A stretch of 64,000 nt of DNA from Serripes groenlandicus (GCA_031761405.1 JASEVX010000003.1:64216423-64280422); one strand, 5' to 3'; positions 10,358-21,655 are shown, counted from the stretch's first letter. Notes: a model not told the origin generated them from the letters alone. A program made the numbers and translations.

Positions 10358-10703
10358 TTAAACTTTTATAGCTAGGCTAATTATGAAATTTATACTGTAT
10401 CATATACCGTATCTAAACAACATAATTATTCTGGACTTGAACCATTTATTAAATATTCTAAATATTAACAACAATGGAAGTGAAATCTAAAAACAGTGAA
10501 ACTGAGCGATGTCTGCTTTTCCAACCATAATTATAAATGATGTCTGCTAGATCATCGTCAAATGCTATTTCAAGAAAAGTATTTCAATTGAAAACTGAAA
10601 TAATATATTCACACCTTTTTTATCAGTTGCTGTGAACTAAAATAATTGTGTAATACAAAGAATAGTTTCAATTATTGATGTGACCAACTTAGCACTAATA
10701 AAA
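10358..10703. other. No recognisable feature
   Basis: AT-rich, no repeat match. Confidence 0.4.
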
Positions 10704-10718
10704 CATATATATATGTAT

Positions 10719-10791
10719 TGATTGATTGGGGTTTAACGCCGTTTTTAACAATTTCTCAGTTATATCACGGCGGCCAGTTCACCTACTCATG
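10719..10791 (-). mobile_element. Severely 5'-truncated S1 SINE (73 bp) with 15-bp flanking duplication
   Basis: Only the tail (TGATTGATTGG on the plus strand) and the conserved core remain. CATATATATATGTAT occurs at 10704-10718 and 10792-10806. The target is low-complexity, so the exact duplication edge is ambiguous. Confidence 0.85.
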
Positions 10792-10831
10792 CATATATAT
10801 ATGTATACAATTGAACCATTTCTGAGCAACA

Positions 10832-11017
10832 TTAACCCTGTCAAACATATGAGAAATCACTATAAATGAAAGGATATTTTGTTTATATATAGAGTTGAAA
10901 TCTTTGTGGCAAAAGGAGAAATTGCTATTATGCGTAATTTTTCCTTTTGCCACAATGTTTTCAAAAGTCGACTGCTGCAGAGGCGTCAGAAAGCGTCTAT
11001 ATGTGGGAAAGGGTTAA
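10832..11017 (-). mobile_element. TTAA MITE B, tail part deleted
   Basis: Left TTAACCCTGTCAAACATATG is decayed; CTGCAGCAG is missing on the left; right end perfect. Confidence 0.85.
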
Positions 11018-11038
11018 ATGTTATTCATCACTTTGACC

Positions 11039-11272
11039 CTCCCTTTCCCACATACAACAAACCAGCAGATGACGACTTTGAAAACATCTAAGCAAAAGTA
11101 AACTTTCGTTTAAATGACGGCCAAGTTATAGAATAGCGCGCATGGAAAACATTGTGAGAAAAGAAAAGATTGCTCAATATGAGAAATTTCTCCTTTTGCC
11201 ACAAGTTTTCACAAAAATTGTCTGTTGTAGATGTGATGGTTCAAAATACTTCTGCAAGTTAGAAAGGGTTAA
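11039..11272 (-). mobile_element. TTAA MITE B
   Basis: CCCTTTCCCACATACAACAA start without TTAA; right end AGAAAGGGTTAA. Confidence 0.85.
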
Positions 11273-11600
11273 CTTTTTGTATAAAGGGGTGTGTGAAAAG
11301 ATTAACTGTTTTTGTCCCTAATCACTTTGACACCTGCCTAATCATAGGTTGTTACATATACTTATATTACTATACTTGAATAAACTCATGTCATGCTAAA
11401 ATACACCGGAGTTGTTTATTTGTCCAGGTCTTCCAATCACAAGCAAAACCTCCAACCATTACATATTAATTATCTTATCCCATGCTTGTTTTTGTCTTCG
11501 AAATGGATATGAGTCAAATTTCGCCTATTGTATTTATGAAGTTTGGTCACAAAAAGGCCAAGCTAAAGTATGAGAGCAGAAAATACTTTTCTATTTTTAT
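11273..11600. other. No recognisable feature
   Basis: No repeat match seen. Confidence 0.4.
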
Positions 11601-11788
11601 TTACACTTTCCCACTTGCAGACATATTTTACAGTATCTGCAGCAGACAATTTTTGTAAACATTATTGCAAAAGGGGAAATTGCTCACTATAAGCTATTTA
11701 TTCTTTTGGCACAATATTTTCAGCTCAATTATTACTCATTTATTTCAATAGAGAGTTTCTACCATTTGTTTTATTTGGGAAAGGGCTG
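11601..11788 (+). mobile_element. TTAA MITE, degenerate
   Basis: CACTTTCCCACTTGCAGACA start; right end TTGGGAAAGGGCTGA. The tail CTGCTGCAG block is lost. Confidence 0.75.
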
Positions 11789-12008
11789 AGTGACCTTGAC
11801 ATCAACACAGAGTTGAAAACGTTGTGGGATACAGTGTTGATGCTTTCTTTTGGAGGCATCACAATTCCTCTAAGTCATTAGTAAAGGGTTACGCCTGATA
11901 TGAGTTATAAATTGGCTATTTGTCAGTCTTAATTATAGAGGTCTGGCATGCCTTCCATTTTGGCCGCCTTTTCTATATACCCAGTGATATGGAATATTAA
12001 ACAGTTTG

Positions 12009-12205
12009 TTAATCCTTCCCCACTTGCAGACGCATAATTAAAGCAGAAAACTTTCGAAAACATTGCGCGTCAAAAGTAGAAATTGCTTTTGCCACAGTGA
12101 TTTCAACTCTTTTCAGTAATTATACCTTTATTTATTGAGATTTTCCATATTTTTCATCTACTGCCGAGATTCATTGTATGTGGGGGGAAAGGGGGTGTAG
12201 GTTAA
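12009..12205 (+). mobile_element. TTAA MITE, degenerate
   Basis: TTAATCCTTCCCCACTTGCA start, proximal hairpin arm only, GTATGTGGGGGGAAAGG right side. Confidence 0.8.
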
Positions 12206-12747
12206 ATAGTTATTTAATAGGACAACAAGGTTAGATAGATGGTTTTGACAGCCCAACCATTGTCTCCACTCAGCTTACCTTAGTGTTACAGAGTGTTGAT
12301 TACTTAATCTGTTCAATGTTACACCTCATTTATTTAATCAATTCCTTCATATGGGAAGCCTTCTTACCCTCCAACACCCTTATTTGATTATTGCCTACTA
12401 GATACATTATTTTTAAATCGTCAGCTTTGAAATTATTTCACCTTTTCCCACATGCATGTTGGAAATGGCATTAAATCTTATTCCTCGTGGATAAATTAGA
12501 ATTGCTGATGGTTTATTTTAGTGTATTAAGTTTACAAAGTGGCAAATCTGCCAGGGACATTAAAACTTGATCAGGCTATCAAATCTTATTGTGTACTCAA
12601 ACTACATATTAATAGATAATCTATTTTCTGAATCCCTTTACCCTCGATCGTGGGCATATAAGGTGCTAGGTTCTGAGTTCAATCGTAAATCTTTCGGAGA
12701 TTCAAAGTAGCAGCTACAGGTCAACCTTGACCTTAATTCAAGCCATA
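12206..12747. other. Mostly unassigned
   Basis: CACCTTTTCCCACATGCATG near 12441 is a MITE terminus remnant. A donor-like site near 12280 (minus, gtaagc) lacks an in-frame exon. Otherwise nothing is seen. Confidence 0.4.
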
Positions 12748-12883
12748 CAAATTGCTCCTTTTGCCACTATATTTTCATCTCTATTCAATAATTGTACAAT
12801 AGTACATATAGACTTTCCGTACATTTGCCAAGATGTTTTCAAAGTCGTCAGCTGCAGATTTGTTGGATGTGGGAAAAAGTTAA
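12748..12883 (+). mobile_element. TTAA MITE, tail half
   Basis: From ATTGCTCCTTTTGCCACTAT to GTTGGATGTGGGAAAAAGTTAA. Confidence 0.8.
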
Positions 12884-13247
12884 TACAACAGAATGTGGAT
12901 AAGGGTGATCAAGAATAGTTCAATGACAGGCTTCTTTTATATTTAGACACCTCTGTTAAGATCTGAAAATTGCTCCAATTAAAATAATTATTTAGTTTGG
13001 CATGTCTGTTTTGATAAATGCTTCATAAAGTCCCTTGACTCAACCACAAAATTTCTTTCAGGCTGTTTTCCAAGACTGAGACATTATCAGAATCAATTGT
13101 TTTGCGTTGAAAGCAATTTTCAAAACATTCTAACACAGTAAAACAACTTGATTTAACAAGCATGATTTCGGTACCGTTATTTTAACTGTTCCCATGATAC
13201 CTTTATGATGACATGGTGGGGAAATAGAAGATCACTCAAATACTTCA

Positions 13248-13442
13248 TTTATTTATTGGCGTTTTACGCCGCTTTCAACAATATTTCAGTTATATCACAG
13301 CGACAGTTCACTTATTCATGATCCCTGGGTAAACAAACCAGTACCTAAGGCTAGAAAATGTGCCTTGCCCAAGGACACTCCACCATGACCGTAGTGCCGC
13401 GACTGGGGATCGAACCCGGGACACCCGGTTTCGAAATCCCCG
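13248..13442 (-). mobile_element. tRNA-derived SINE (family S2) with 11-bp target duplication
   Basis: On the minus strand the head contains box B-like GGGTTCGATCCCC. The body has the gene-desert-like sequence CTCCACCATGACCGTAGTGC (plus strand), and the core is GTTTTACGCCGCTTTCAACA. CAAATACTTCA at 13237-13247 and 13443-13453 flanks it, at the tail edge of a MITE. Confidence 0.9.
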
Positions 13443-13450
13443 CAAATACT

Positions 13451-13661
13451 TCAACCAAATCCTTCATATAACAAATCTTCGTCGGACAACAAAAATGTGG
13501 AACACCTCTATGAAACGAAAATGATTTAGGGAATGAAATTGAAAACATTGTGGCAAAAGGAGAAGTTACTCATTATGAGCTATTTCAACTTTGGCCACAA
13601 TGTTTTCAAAAGTCGTATGCTGCAAATGCGTCAGAATGCGTCTACAGGCTGGAAAGGGTTC
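13451..13661 (-). mobile_element. TTAA MITE B, old copy with SINE at its left edge
   Basis: TTCAACCAAATCCTTCATAT is a decayed terminus. Hairpin GTTACTCATTATGAGC, right end GGAAAGGGTTCA. Confidence 0.82.
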
Positions 13662-13969
13662 AGATATTTATAACAACATCAATTGTGTCAATGAAATGTT
13701 AATGGTTTCTTTCACCCAGCAAAAAAAGAACTAATAACAAATAATAAGCCTTTTCTGGGCTATCAATTTTCAAATAAAGCTATGGTGTCACTTTATTGGT
13801 ACAATAAACTGGAGTTTTTGTTGCAATTACACTAGGAACAATTTGTCTGAAATGAGACATATACATGCCATTTCAATCTTTAATTTCTTAGTTTTTAGAC
13901 ATTTCCTTTTTCGCTGAGTGTTACCACATAGGCTATTTAAAGAGTCTTTTGCCCTGAAAGTATCGGAGC
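13662..13969. other. No recognisable feature
   Basis: AT-rich, no repeat match. Confidence 0.4.
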
Positions 13970-14311
13970 TTAACCCTTTAAGACACTTTCTGATGCCCCT
14001 GCTGCAGACATTTTTTTGAAAACAGTGACAAAACGAGCAATTTCTCCTTTTGCCACAATGTTTTCCACTTTTAGTCATAGGTTATCCATCCATTCAATTA
14101 TAGAAATTTTCTATTTTTTAAAAAAATATGTTTGTCAAATAATGGAAAATCTCTATAATTGAATGGATAACCTATATGACTTAAAGTGGAAAACATTGTG
14201 ACAAAAGGAGAAATTGCACGTTTTGTGCAATTTCTTCTTTCGTCACTATGTTTTCAAAAAGCTGTCTGCTGCAGAGGCGTCCGAAAGCGTATATTTGAGG
14301 GAAAGGGTTAA
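13970..14311. mobile_element. Fold-back composite of two MITE A head halves
   Basis: A plus-oriented head half (13970 to about 14130) is joined, near AAAAAAATATG / TTTGTCAAATAATGG, to a minus-oriented head half (to 14311). TTAA lies at both outer ends. The result is a large imperfect palindrome with two hairpins. Confidence 0.85.
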
Positions 14312-14438
14312 GATTTCAATACAGATGATCTTCATTCCCATGTGAAGTGTGAGGTAATGGGGCCAAATTGCATGACGCCTAGAGACATCTGCTGCATTAT
14401 GGGTGTAGTGCTAATATGCTTTTCAACTTTAATCCTCA

Positions 14439-14671
14439 TTAACCCTTTTCCTCATATAGACGCTTTCTGACGCCTCTGCAGCAGACGGCTTTTTGAAAAC
14501 ATAGTGACAAAAGAAGAAATTGCACAAAACGTGCAATTTCTCCATTTGCCACAATGTTTTTTTCCACTTTTTGTCATCCGTTATCCATTCAATCATGGAG
14601 ATTTTCTATGTTTTGACAAAATACGTTCAAAGTCATCTGCTGCAGAAATGTTGTATGAGGGAAAGGGTTAA
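14439..14671 (+). mobile_element. TTAA MITE A
   Basis: TTAA at both ends, hairpin loop CACAAAACGTG. The tail reads GAAATGTTGTATGAGGG, mixing A and B features. Confidence 0.94.
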
Positions 14672-14720
14672 GATGAATTTTCCAGATGGGGTCCTTTTAT
14701 AAAAAGCTCCTCAAGTATCT

Positions 14721-14985
14721 TTAACCCTTTCCCATATATTTAGCAAATCTGTAGCAGACAAATTTGGAAACAACCCTGCAAAAATGTAGAAACTCTACAA
14801 CTCGCTGACACCTGTACAGCAGATGACTTTTGAAAGCATTGTGGCAAACGGTGAAATATTGCTCAAAACTAGCAATTTCTCCTTTGGAAACAATGTTTTC
14901 AACTGCTTTTAATAATTAAACTTTCCTTTATAAAGATATAACATAATCTTGCCCTGATGTTTTCCAAAGTATTAGGGGTAAGGGG
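14721..14985. mobile_element. TTAA MITE composite
   Basis: Starts as a B tail (CCCATATATTTAGCAAATCT), switches near 14810 to a plus-oriented copy (ACACCTGTACAGCAGATGAC) and ends at a decayed right end AAGGGGTCAA. Confidence 0.7.
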
Positions 14986-14993
14986 TCAACCTA

Positions 14994-15209
14994 TTAACAC
15001 TGTGTCCAACCTGCAGATGGATTTTGAAGGATATACAGCAGAAGGTGTATTCGAAACTATTGTGGCATAAGAAGAAATTGCTCATCCTAAGTGAGCTATT
15101 TCAAGTTTTGTCACAATGTTTTCAACTCCTTTCAAATAATTATGCTTTCAATTCCCTCAATATTTTCAAGTTGTCTCCTGCAGTTTTGGTGCCTCCAGGA
15201 AAGGGTCAA
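14994..15209 (+). mobile_element. TTAA MITE, degenerate
   Basis: TTAACACTGTGTCCAACCTG start; GTTGTCTCCTGCAGTTTTGG and AGGAAAGGGTCAA at right. Confidence 0.75.
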
Positions 15210-15596
15210 GGACATCAATAGGATGAACAAACTGGACAGTGAAACATGATTTTTGATGGGAACAATAGACCATCTGTCAACAAATTGTTTGGAGTCATTC
15301 ACTTTCTAACTTCATTGAAACTTGACTGCATATCTTTTGTCCTTTATATTAGTGGAATGCAGTCATAAAGATTAAAGTCGAGGGAAATCACAAGAGCGTT
15401 TGAAGAAACACAAGTGTCTCCTGGTCAGTATATGAAACTGTTGCTGACAAATGGGATGAAGTGGTTCCTGTGTGTCACCAAGCCTGATTCAGGCACACAA
15501 ATATTGATTATAAAACTCTTGTCACTGAAACTCAGATGCATAAATGACCTGAGGAGCCTCTTCTACAAACAACTGCTGAAATCACTCGCAATTTAA
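15210..15596. other. No recognisable feature
   Basis: No repeat match and no supported exon. Confidence 0.4.
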
Positions 15597-16010
15597 TTAA
15601 CCCTTTCCCACATACTTGATTGATTGATTGGTTTTTAACGCCGTTTTTCAACAATTTTTCAGTCATATCATGGCGGCAGGTTCTACTACTCATGCGCTTC
15701 CTGGATTTCCCACACCAGTACACCACACAACATACTTTCCAAGCAACTGGCTGCTTTTCCACATAGACTGTTAAACAGCCCATTGGTGAAAGACGAATGA
15801 CGCAGGTCACAATGAATTTTGTCAAACATCGGAAAGAATGTTGGCCGAGCTGGGATTCGAACTCACAACCCTTGGATTGACAGCCCGTATCGCTACCGAC
15901 TGAGCTACCGGGGCTCAGCATTTCCCACATACTCTCTACAGCTGATGATGTTTGAAAACACTGTGACAAAGGAGAAATTGAACAAAATAAGATGTTTCTA
16001 ATGTTTCGAA
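15597..16010 (+). mobile_element. TTAA MITE split by a SINE, right end lost
   Basis: TTAACCCTTTCCCACATACT is cut by the 15617-15920 SINE and resumes after the duplication with CTACAGCTGATGATG and GAAAACACTGTGAC. It fades into an A-run. Confidence 0.82.
15617..15920 (-). mobile_element. Full-length S1 SINE inserted in a MITE inverted repeat
   Basis: Same head, core and TTGATTGATTG tail as the 1393-1692 copy. It is flanked by TTTCCCACATACT at 15604-15616 and 15921-15933. This is the subfamily-B MITE terminus, so the target was an older MITE. Confidence 0.93.
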
Positions 16011-16347
16011 GTTTAAAAAAAAAAAAATGTTACCCAGGGTTACTAAATCTATCACACTTTATGCTACAGACAATTCCTTTGATAAATTCTACCTCAAATA
16101 AAAAATGTCACATACATAAATAGCCTCGAGTGGAATGTTTTTCAAGTACATAGCTATCATCGACCGAGTTCACAATTTTCAAAATTACAGGGGATAGAAA
16201 AAACCCAACATCATACAAGGCATTAATCTTCGTACAAAAATCACTATCCATTACAACCCTCTCTTTTCATATAAGGATGACTCAATTCTGATACCTCTAC
16301 AGAATATGATTTCAAAAACATATTGGGAAAAATTGATTGATGGATTA

Positions 16348-16569
16348 TTAACCCTTTCCCACATACAATAAATCTGCAGCAGACCTCTTTGGAAACATCA
16401 GGTCAAAAACACAGAAAATCTCTTTTAATGAAGGTTTAACTACTTAAAAAAGTTGAAAACATAGTGGCAAAAGGAGAAATTGCCCATTATGATTATAATT
16501 TCTAGTTTTGTCACAATGTTTTCAAAAATCGTCTGCAGCAGAAAGCGTCTATATGTGGGAAAGGGTCAA
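16348..16569 (-). mobile_element. TTAA MITE B
   Basis: TTAA left, TCAA right; the GAGGCGTCA part of the head is deleted. Confidence 0.88.
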
Positions 16570-16589
16570 CACAGTTCTCAATTTTTTTT

Positions 16590-16712
16590 AGAAATATCAC
16601 AGCAGCCAGTTCACCTACCCATGTGTTTCCTGACTTTCTCACACCAGTATTAAATAGCTGTTTACATGTGCACATAGACTGTCAATACCCATTGGTGAAT
16701 GACATACAATCT
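16590..16712 (-). mobile_element. Degenerate S1 SINE fragment
   Basis: Retains ATATCACAGCAGCCAGTTCA, TTTCCTGACTTTCTCACACC and CCCATTGGTGAATGAC of the S1 body, just right of a MITE end. Confidence 0.65.
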
Positions 16713-17029
16713 GTTGTAGAGGTGTCAAAGGACATGCTGTATCAGATAATGGTCTAAGAGGGAGGGGTACAAAATAGTGTCTAGGGAATAGAATCAAATC
16801 AAGCAACAGACATAAATTGTTTTGCATTTTATGACATTTTATTGAAAGAGCTTAGTGATTACCCTGTTTTTTATAGGACATAAAAAAAATCGGGGCTATA
16901 TGTTTAATAGAAAGTTTAGCCACGCCATTAATCAATTTAACCATTTACTTGATAATATTATCTTTATGGGTTCTCTGCTTTTGATTAAAGAAATAGCAGA
17001 AATGGAAAAACAATAGAATCGTCACCTAC

Positions 17030-17060
17030 CTTCCAAGCATCCACATTGTTCATATTCGAG
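17030..17060 (-). CDS. Weak exon candidate (31 bp)
   Basis: Minus strand: acceptor gcatttttag, 31 bases, donor gtaggt. One frame reads SNMNNVDAWK and ends in phase 0; another reads LEYEQCGCLE. It does not fit the phase chain of the other minus-strand exons unless an unseen exon intervenes. The internal ATG has A at -3, so it could instead be a first coding exon. Confidence 0.18.
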
Positions 17061-17176
17061 CTAAAAATGCACCACACCAAAATAATCATTGGGGTGGGGG
17101 GGCTCACACGCACAAAAACACCGAAACAATCACACTTCTAACACAAAACGTAGTACATCATCCCGTCTTCTGTCAG

Positions 17177-17222
17177 CAAACAATTCACTAACAATTCACT
17201 AACAATTCACTAACTATTCACA
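17177..17222. repeat. 12-bp tandem repeat
   Basis: AACAATTCACT occurs about 3.5 times in direct tandem. Confidence 0.85.
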
Positions 17223-17800
17223 AATAACACAGAAATATTCAGACATTCCAATATGAGACAGGGGACAAAAAATATAAAAGAACTCTAAAAGTCTAGCTAG
17301 TAATGGAATCTCATAAAATGCCAAATCGTGATTTGGAGTGACACCGCATCATTCCAGGCTGACTCTAGTGATCCAAGACAACCGGAACAGTAAAATGTCA
17401 TACAATAAAAGACAGGACACATTAATTCATGGATCTACGATGGCTATGCTATCGATTTTCCTAACAAAATTCGTCTACTGGGAGCCTGTTAATAAGTAAA
17501 GAAGATTGTTTAAAGGATATATCCTGTGTGTCTAGGGAAGGATAGATGTGCACAATGACTCCGTCAGGAATTACTTTTCCGAGAAATTGCCTGATCTACT
17601 TTCAAGGCAATACATTATTACAGGATGAAACATTATTTATATCTCTCTTGACGTTCGCATCAGTTGAATTTGGTGTAGTCTAACCAGGGCATTACTTTTC
17701 ACATTGGACTTGCCCAAATAAATAATGAGAAACAATTTGGTATGAATTAAAGCAGAAACAAAATGAGAAAGAAGACATATATTATTTCTTCTTTGTCTAT

Positions 17801-17875
17801 TTAACCCTTTCCCACATACAGACACTTTCTGACGACCTAAGGAGGAGTTGAGACATTGGAAAATAAGTGACAAAA
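17801..17875 (+). mobile_element. TTAA MITE head fragment
   Basis: TTAACCCTTTCCCACATACA and GACACTTTCTGACG; decays after GTGACAAAATGG. Confidence 0.75.
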
Positions 17876-18009
17876 TGGCTGATCAAGAAGAAATGAAAAA
17901 GGTAGATAACTCCAAAAATAGGCTTGATAGAGTTATATTCCTTGTATTGTTCCATTCTTCAGATCAATATGTGTTAAATGTTGCAAGTCAATCCATCTAA
18001 AGGAAACAA

Positions 18010-18188
18010 TTAACCCTTACCAACATAAGGACATCTGATGCCTCTGCAGCAAATGACTGTTGAAAACATCATGACAAAAGTAGAAAATGTTCAGAATGAG
18101 TAATTTCCCCCTTTATAATTATTTTAAGTCACAATGTTTTCAATTTGTTACCTTCATTTATAGAGATTTTACGTGTTTTTGCCAAGAT
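18010..18188 (+). mobile_element. TTAA MITE, tail end missing
   Basis: TTAACCCTTACCAACATAAG start, spacer ends at TGCCAAGATTTTA where the next copy begins. Confidence 0.78.
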
Positions 18189-18397
18189 TTTACCACATGC
18201 AACAAATCTGCAGCAGACAACTTTGAAAACATACACGAAAAAAAAATGGAAACTCCCTTTAAATGAAAGAGAGTTGAAAACATGGTTACAAAAGAAGAAA
18301 TTGCTCGTTTTGAGCAATTTCTTCTTTTGTCACCATGTTTTCATATAGCTGTCTGCTGCAAAGGCCTCAGAAACGTCTATATGAGGGAAAGGATTAA
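18189..18397 (-). mobile_element. TTAA MITE B/A
   Basis: CCACATGCAACAAATCTGCA at left (terminus lost); hairpin loop CTCGTTTTGAG; right end GAGGGAAAGGATTAA. Confidence 0.85.
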
Positions 18398-19292
18398 GTT
18401 ATGAACAATAACTCAAAAGCTCGACAGAAAGACAACAGAGAACTTTTTTACTGTTATCCCTCATTGTCTGAGACACTGCCTTTCTGTGAGCCAAACAACA
18501 CAAACATCCTAGCTCCCATGCATTATGTATGGAAATGTGAAATGTGAGTATAATGGGGCGAATGGGTGAATGCTATGATGTATTCTAGTATGTAAAAGGA
18601 TTATATGAACCGACAATGTAATCCAACTATCACAATAAACTACAATACAAGTCAATCAGGCAATGAATACGGCAACAATTCATGAAAAAGGTTAATCCTT
18701 TCCCCGTTCCCACTCCCCCCCCAACCTATGACTTTGAATTCAATTGAATCTGATAACTTTTTAAAGTTTGGGAGAAGATGCAATTGCTCAAAAGGATCAA
18801 GTTCTCATTTGCCCGACAATATTTTCAACTCTGCATAAACATTTCACTTAAAGTTTTAACTTTCTAAGCAAATGTTCTGCTACAACAAATATTCCATCTG
18901 ACAGGTAAAAAGGTTGAAATTCCAACCAGAATGAAATCTGATGTGATTCAGAACCCACTCAAAACAGTATCGCATGTCAGAGTAATGTTATCCAAAATGA
19001 GAAAGCCTAAAAACCCCATTTCCGAGAGCTGTCAGAGCTGAGCATGATCAATGCTTGATACCTCACAAAGGCCCGATTAGAATTATAAATTAATTCCTGT
19101 CTGGCAGAAAAACCAGCAGAAATTAGTGTAACAATCACTCTAATTGTTCATGAGAATCCCCAATAAATCTTTAAGATGCTTTCTTCCAGGGGAACCAGTG
19201 CTTTTACATGACAAGGAACCAGCAGTAGACCTGTTACAAACATCACATTCAATTTTTAGAGTCTTCTGATCTGGCCAATGAGTAAATAGTTT
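18398..19292. other. Mostly unassigned; a decayed MITE trace near 18690-18850
   Basis: GGTTAATCCTTTCCCCG and GACAATATTTTCAACTCTGC are possible MITE relics. The part from 18950 to 19170 has no repeat match. Confidence 0.4.
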
Positions 19293-19475
19293 TATACCCT
19301 TTCCCACATACAGACGCTTTTAAGACAACATTTGAAAACATCGCCAAAATGATTGCAACTCCAGTCAATAATATTACACTTTCATTTATCATCAAATTAT
19401 AGAGATTTTCCATCTTCTTGTTTTGCTATATTCAAAGTTGTCTGCTACAGATGTGTTGCATGTGGGAACGGGTTC
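19293..19475 (+). mobile_element. TTAA MITE, hairpin lost
   Basis: ACCCTTTCCCACATACAGAC start, GAAAACATCGCCAAAATG then spacer, GTCTGCTACAGATGTGTTGC and GTGGGAACGGG at right. Confidence 0.82.
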
Positions 19476-19507
19476 ATATAAATTCCTATCATTACATTTT
19501 TCTCTAG

Positions 19508-19680
19508 GTTGTTACAACACACAACTACAACAATGTGTGCAAAAAAATCCACAGAAAATGTTGGAAAAAGCATTAAGTGATAAAAATCAGGTAGCTTTAT
19601 GTGATCAAGTGATGAAAGGAATTGGTGAAAAGAAAAAAATCAGGGCTTTCCTTGCTGGCAATAAATTTCCAAGTCAGTAA
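19508..19680 (+). CDS. Possible plus-strand terminal exon (about 57 codons)
   Basis: Downstream of a MITE, catttttctctag is followed by an open frame (phase 1) reading CYNTQLQQCVQKNP, then MLEKALSDKNQVALCDQVMK and a Lys-rich end FLAGNKFPSQ before TAA. It is not part of any repeat seen in the window. An ATTAAA lies about 190 bases downstream. Not recognised. Confidence 0.22.
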
Positions 19681-20534
19681 TTTTACAAAGAGTTAATGGA
19701 CACCAATTGCAGGTATGAATTACCTGTAATGTTAGTGATTTGGACAGGTTGCATGTGGTACCAATTAACGTGTACCTTGCAAGGTCAGACAAGGTCATAC
19801 TTTACAACCAAAGGTCATTTAGTATAATTACACTAAAATCATGATATTTTTATCAAAGCTCATTATTAAAGAAAGACAAAGGAATCGTATGCCTATCATT
19901 AGCAAAATAAATTTGATACCAACTCAAATCAGAAGACTGAAGACAGTGTTGCAGTGTTAGACAGTCAGCCTCTCATATACTGAAGTACTGGCTATGTTTA
20001 ATTGCAGCACTGGTAACTTGCACCAACAGGAATCAGAACACTATAAATAGACATGGTTGAAAGAAACACTTCTAGTTAATTAAGACACAATGATTTTATC
20101 CTGGAAATAAAAGGGTCACTATATCCCTACCAAGAAAATAAAATCCAATTGAAGGATATTTTCCACTAGCACAGTTTGCATGCTAATCAGTCTAATATTG
20201 CAGTCAGGCTCACGAACATCCTAAAAGGATTTGAGTAACGACAATCTCCGACAATCTCGAATTGTTCCCAAGCCATTTAATTCAATAAACACCTTCACGG
20301 CAGCAAGTCGAAATACTATTAACTGCTTCGATAGTTTTTTTCCATAAAATTATAACTTTGACATGGGCATTTTTTAAAGAGAAATCAATACACATTATTC
20401 ACGGAATCAATCAGTCATGTTTGGCAGCTTAAAGCATCAGATGTTCAATAGACGTGATTATACCATTTCAGGCAAATAGAATCCTAATCCCTTCATAGGC
20501 CTTTATGTGATATGTTGTTTATTTAGTAAACTTG
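19681..20534. other. No recognisable feature
   Basis: Repeat-poor stretch of about 850 bases; no convincing exon. Confidence 0.4.
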
Positions 20535-20750
20535 TTGACTCGTCAACGCTTTTTGATGCTCTTCAACAGAAAACTTTTGGAAAACATTGTAGCCAAAGAA
20601 GAAATTGCTCATGATGAGCAATTTCTCCTATTGCCACAATGTTTTCAACTCTATTGAATACAAATGTAGTTATATTTTCATTTACAGACATTTTCTATAA
20701 CTTTGTTAGATGATCTCAAAGTTGTCTGCTGCAGATGAGGGAAAGGGCAT
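20535..20750 (+). mobile_element. TTAA MITE, left terminus decayed
   Basis: Hairpin TGCTCATGATGAGCA intact; ends CTGCTGCAGATGAGGGAAAG. Confidence 0.82.
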
Positions 20751-20989
20751 CCAGAAATAATGAAAGAATCAGTATAAATGATGTATGCTCTGTTAATGGG
20801 TTGTAAAATTACAAAGGGCCATAACTCACTGACAAATTGTTGAATCTGTACATGCATATGCTTACTTTTGTTTGTTTGTTTTGCATTGTGTTCAAATTTT
20901 ACCTCGCATTTACATGTTTAACCATTTCTACAGTTGTACTTCGCTAGATCTGGTCCATTTATTCCAACACCAGCAAGACAGTCAATGTT

Positions 20990-21145
20990 TAATGAATAGC
21001 CTCATATTCCTGAGCTCTAAGGAGGGAAAGCCATTACAACCATTTTTAACTTCTATGGTCTGCCTGGTCAGGAATAAAACCTGCGACCTCAGGCCTACGA
21101 GACAGAATACTGATGCTCTACACCATCAAGACGGGTCTAAAGTCT
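20990..21145 (-). mobile_element. Degenerate S3-like SINE fragment (head half)
   Basis: CCTGAGCTCTAAGGAGGGAA and the spacer CCATTACAACCATTTTTAAC match S3. AAACCTGCGACCTCAGGC may be a decayed head. Confidence 0.55.
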
Positions 21146-21462
21146 GATTATGTGAATCACAGTTGTTGATAAAAAGGAATACTAAATGGACGGTCAGTGA
21201 CACACACACACCCACAAACAGACAATGTAGCCACTATAATAATGCTTATGACAACACAGAAGACAGAAAATTAAGATTCAGACATAAAATCAAACAATAA
21301 ACTCTCTAAATTGCCCATTTACATTGACAACAAGTAAAAGGGTGGCAAACAGATGGACAGATGGAAGGACAGACCATGGAGAAGTCCCTTGTGTCACCAT
21401 GTCTTACACAAAAACAAACTCTACATACACAATCGAAAGAAGTCACTTCTTTGAAGCAGAGT
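21146..21462. other. Unassigned; CA-rich and GACAGATGG-rich
   Basis: GACACACACACACCCACAAA and GACAGATGGAAGGACAGACC may be relics of pearl-like 3' sequence. Confidence 0.35.
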
Positions 21463-21655
21463 CAAACCCTTTCCCAGATGGAAAAAATCTGCAGCCGCCA
21501 AACTTTGAAAACAACTATAGAAATAGGAAATCCCTCTTTTTTTTTTTGTTATAGTAGAAAACATTGTGGGCAACGGAGAAATTGCTCTTCATGAACAGTT
21601 TCTCCTTTTCCTGCAAATTGCAAATTGCAAATGTGTCTGCTTGAAGGAAATGGAC
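21463..21655 (-). mobile_element. TTAA MITE B, degenerate
   Basis: AAACCCTTTCCCAGATGG start, T-run insertion near 21540; the head contains a duplicated CAAATTG. Confidence 0.75.

Larger units (their letters stand above)
16713..17800. other. Repeat-poor island of about 1.1 kb
   Basis: Holds the weak exon 17030-17060 and a short tandem repeat. Otherwise no repeat family is seen, which is unusual in this window. Confidence 0.45.

Noticed and set aside
12280..12330. Minus-strand exon with donor gtaagc
   Set aside because: Most frames hit stops within a few codons and no acceptor gives a phase-0 exon.
15532..15969. 145-residue minus-strand protein
   Set aside because: It mostly reads through a tRNA-derived SINE and a MITE end.
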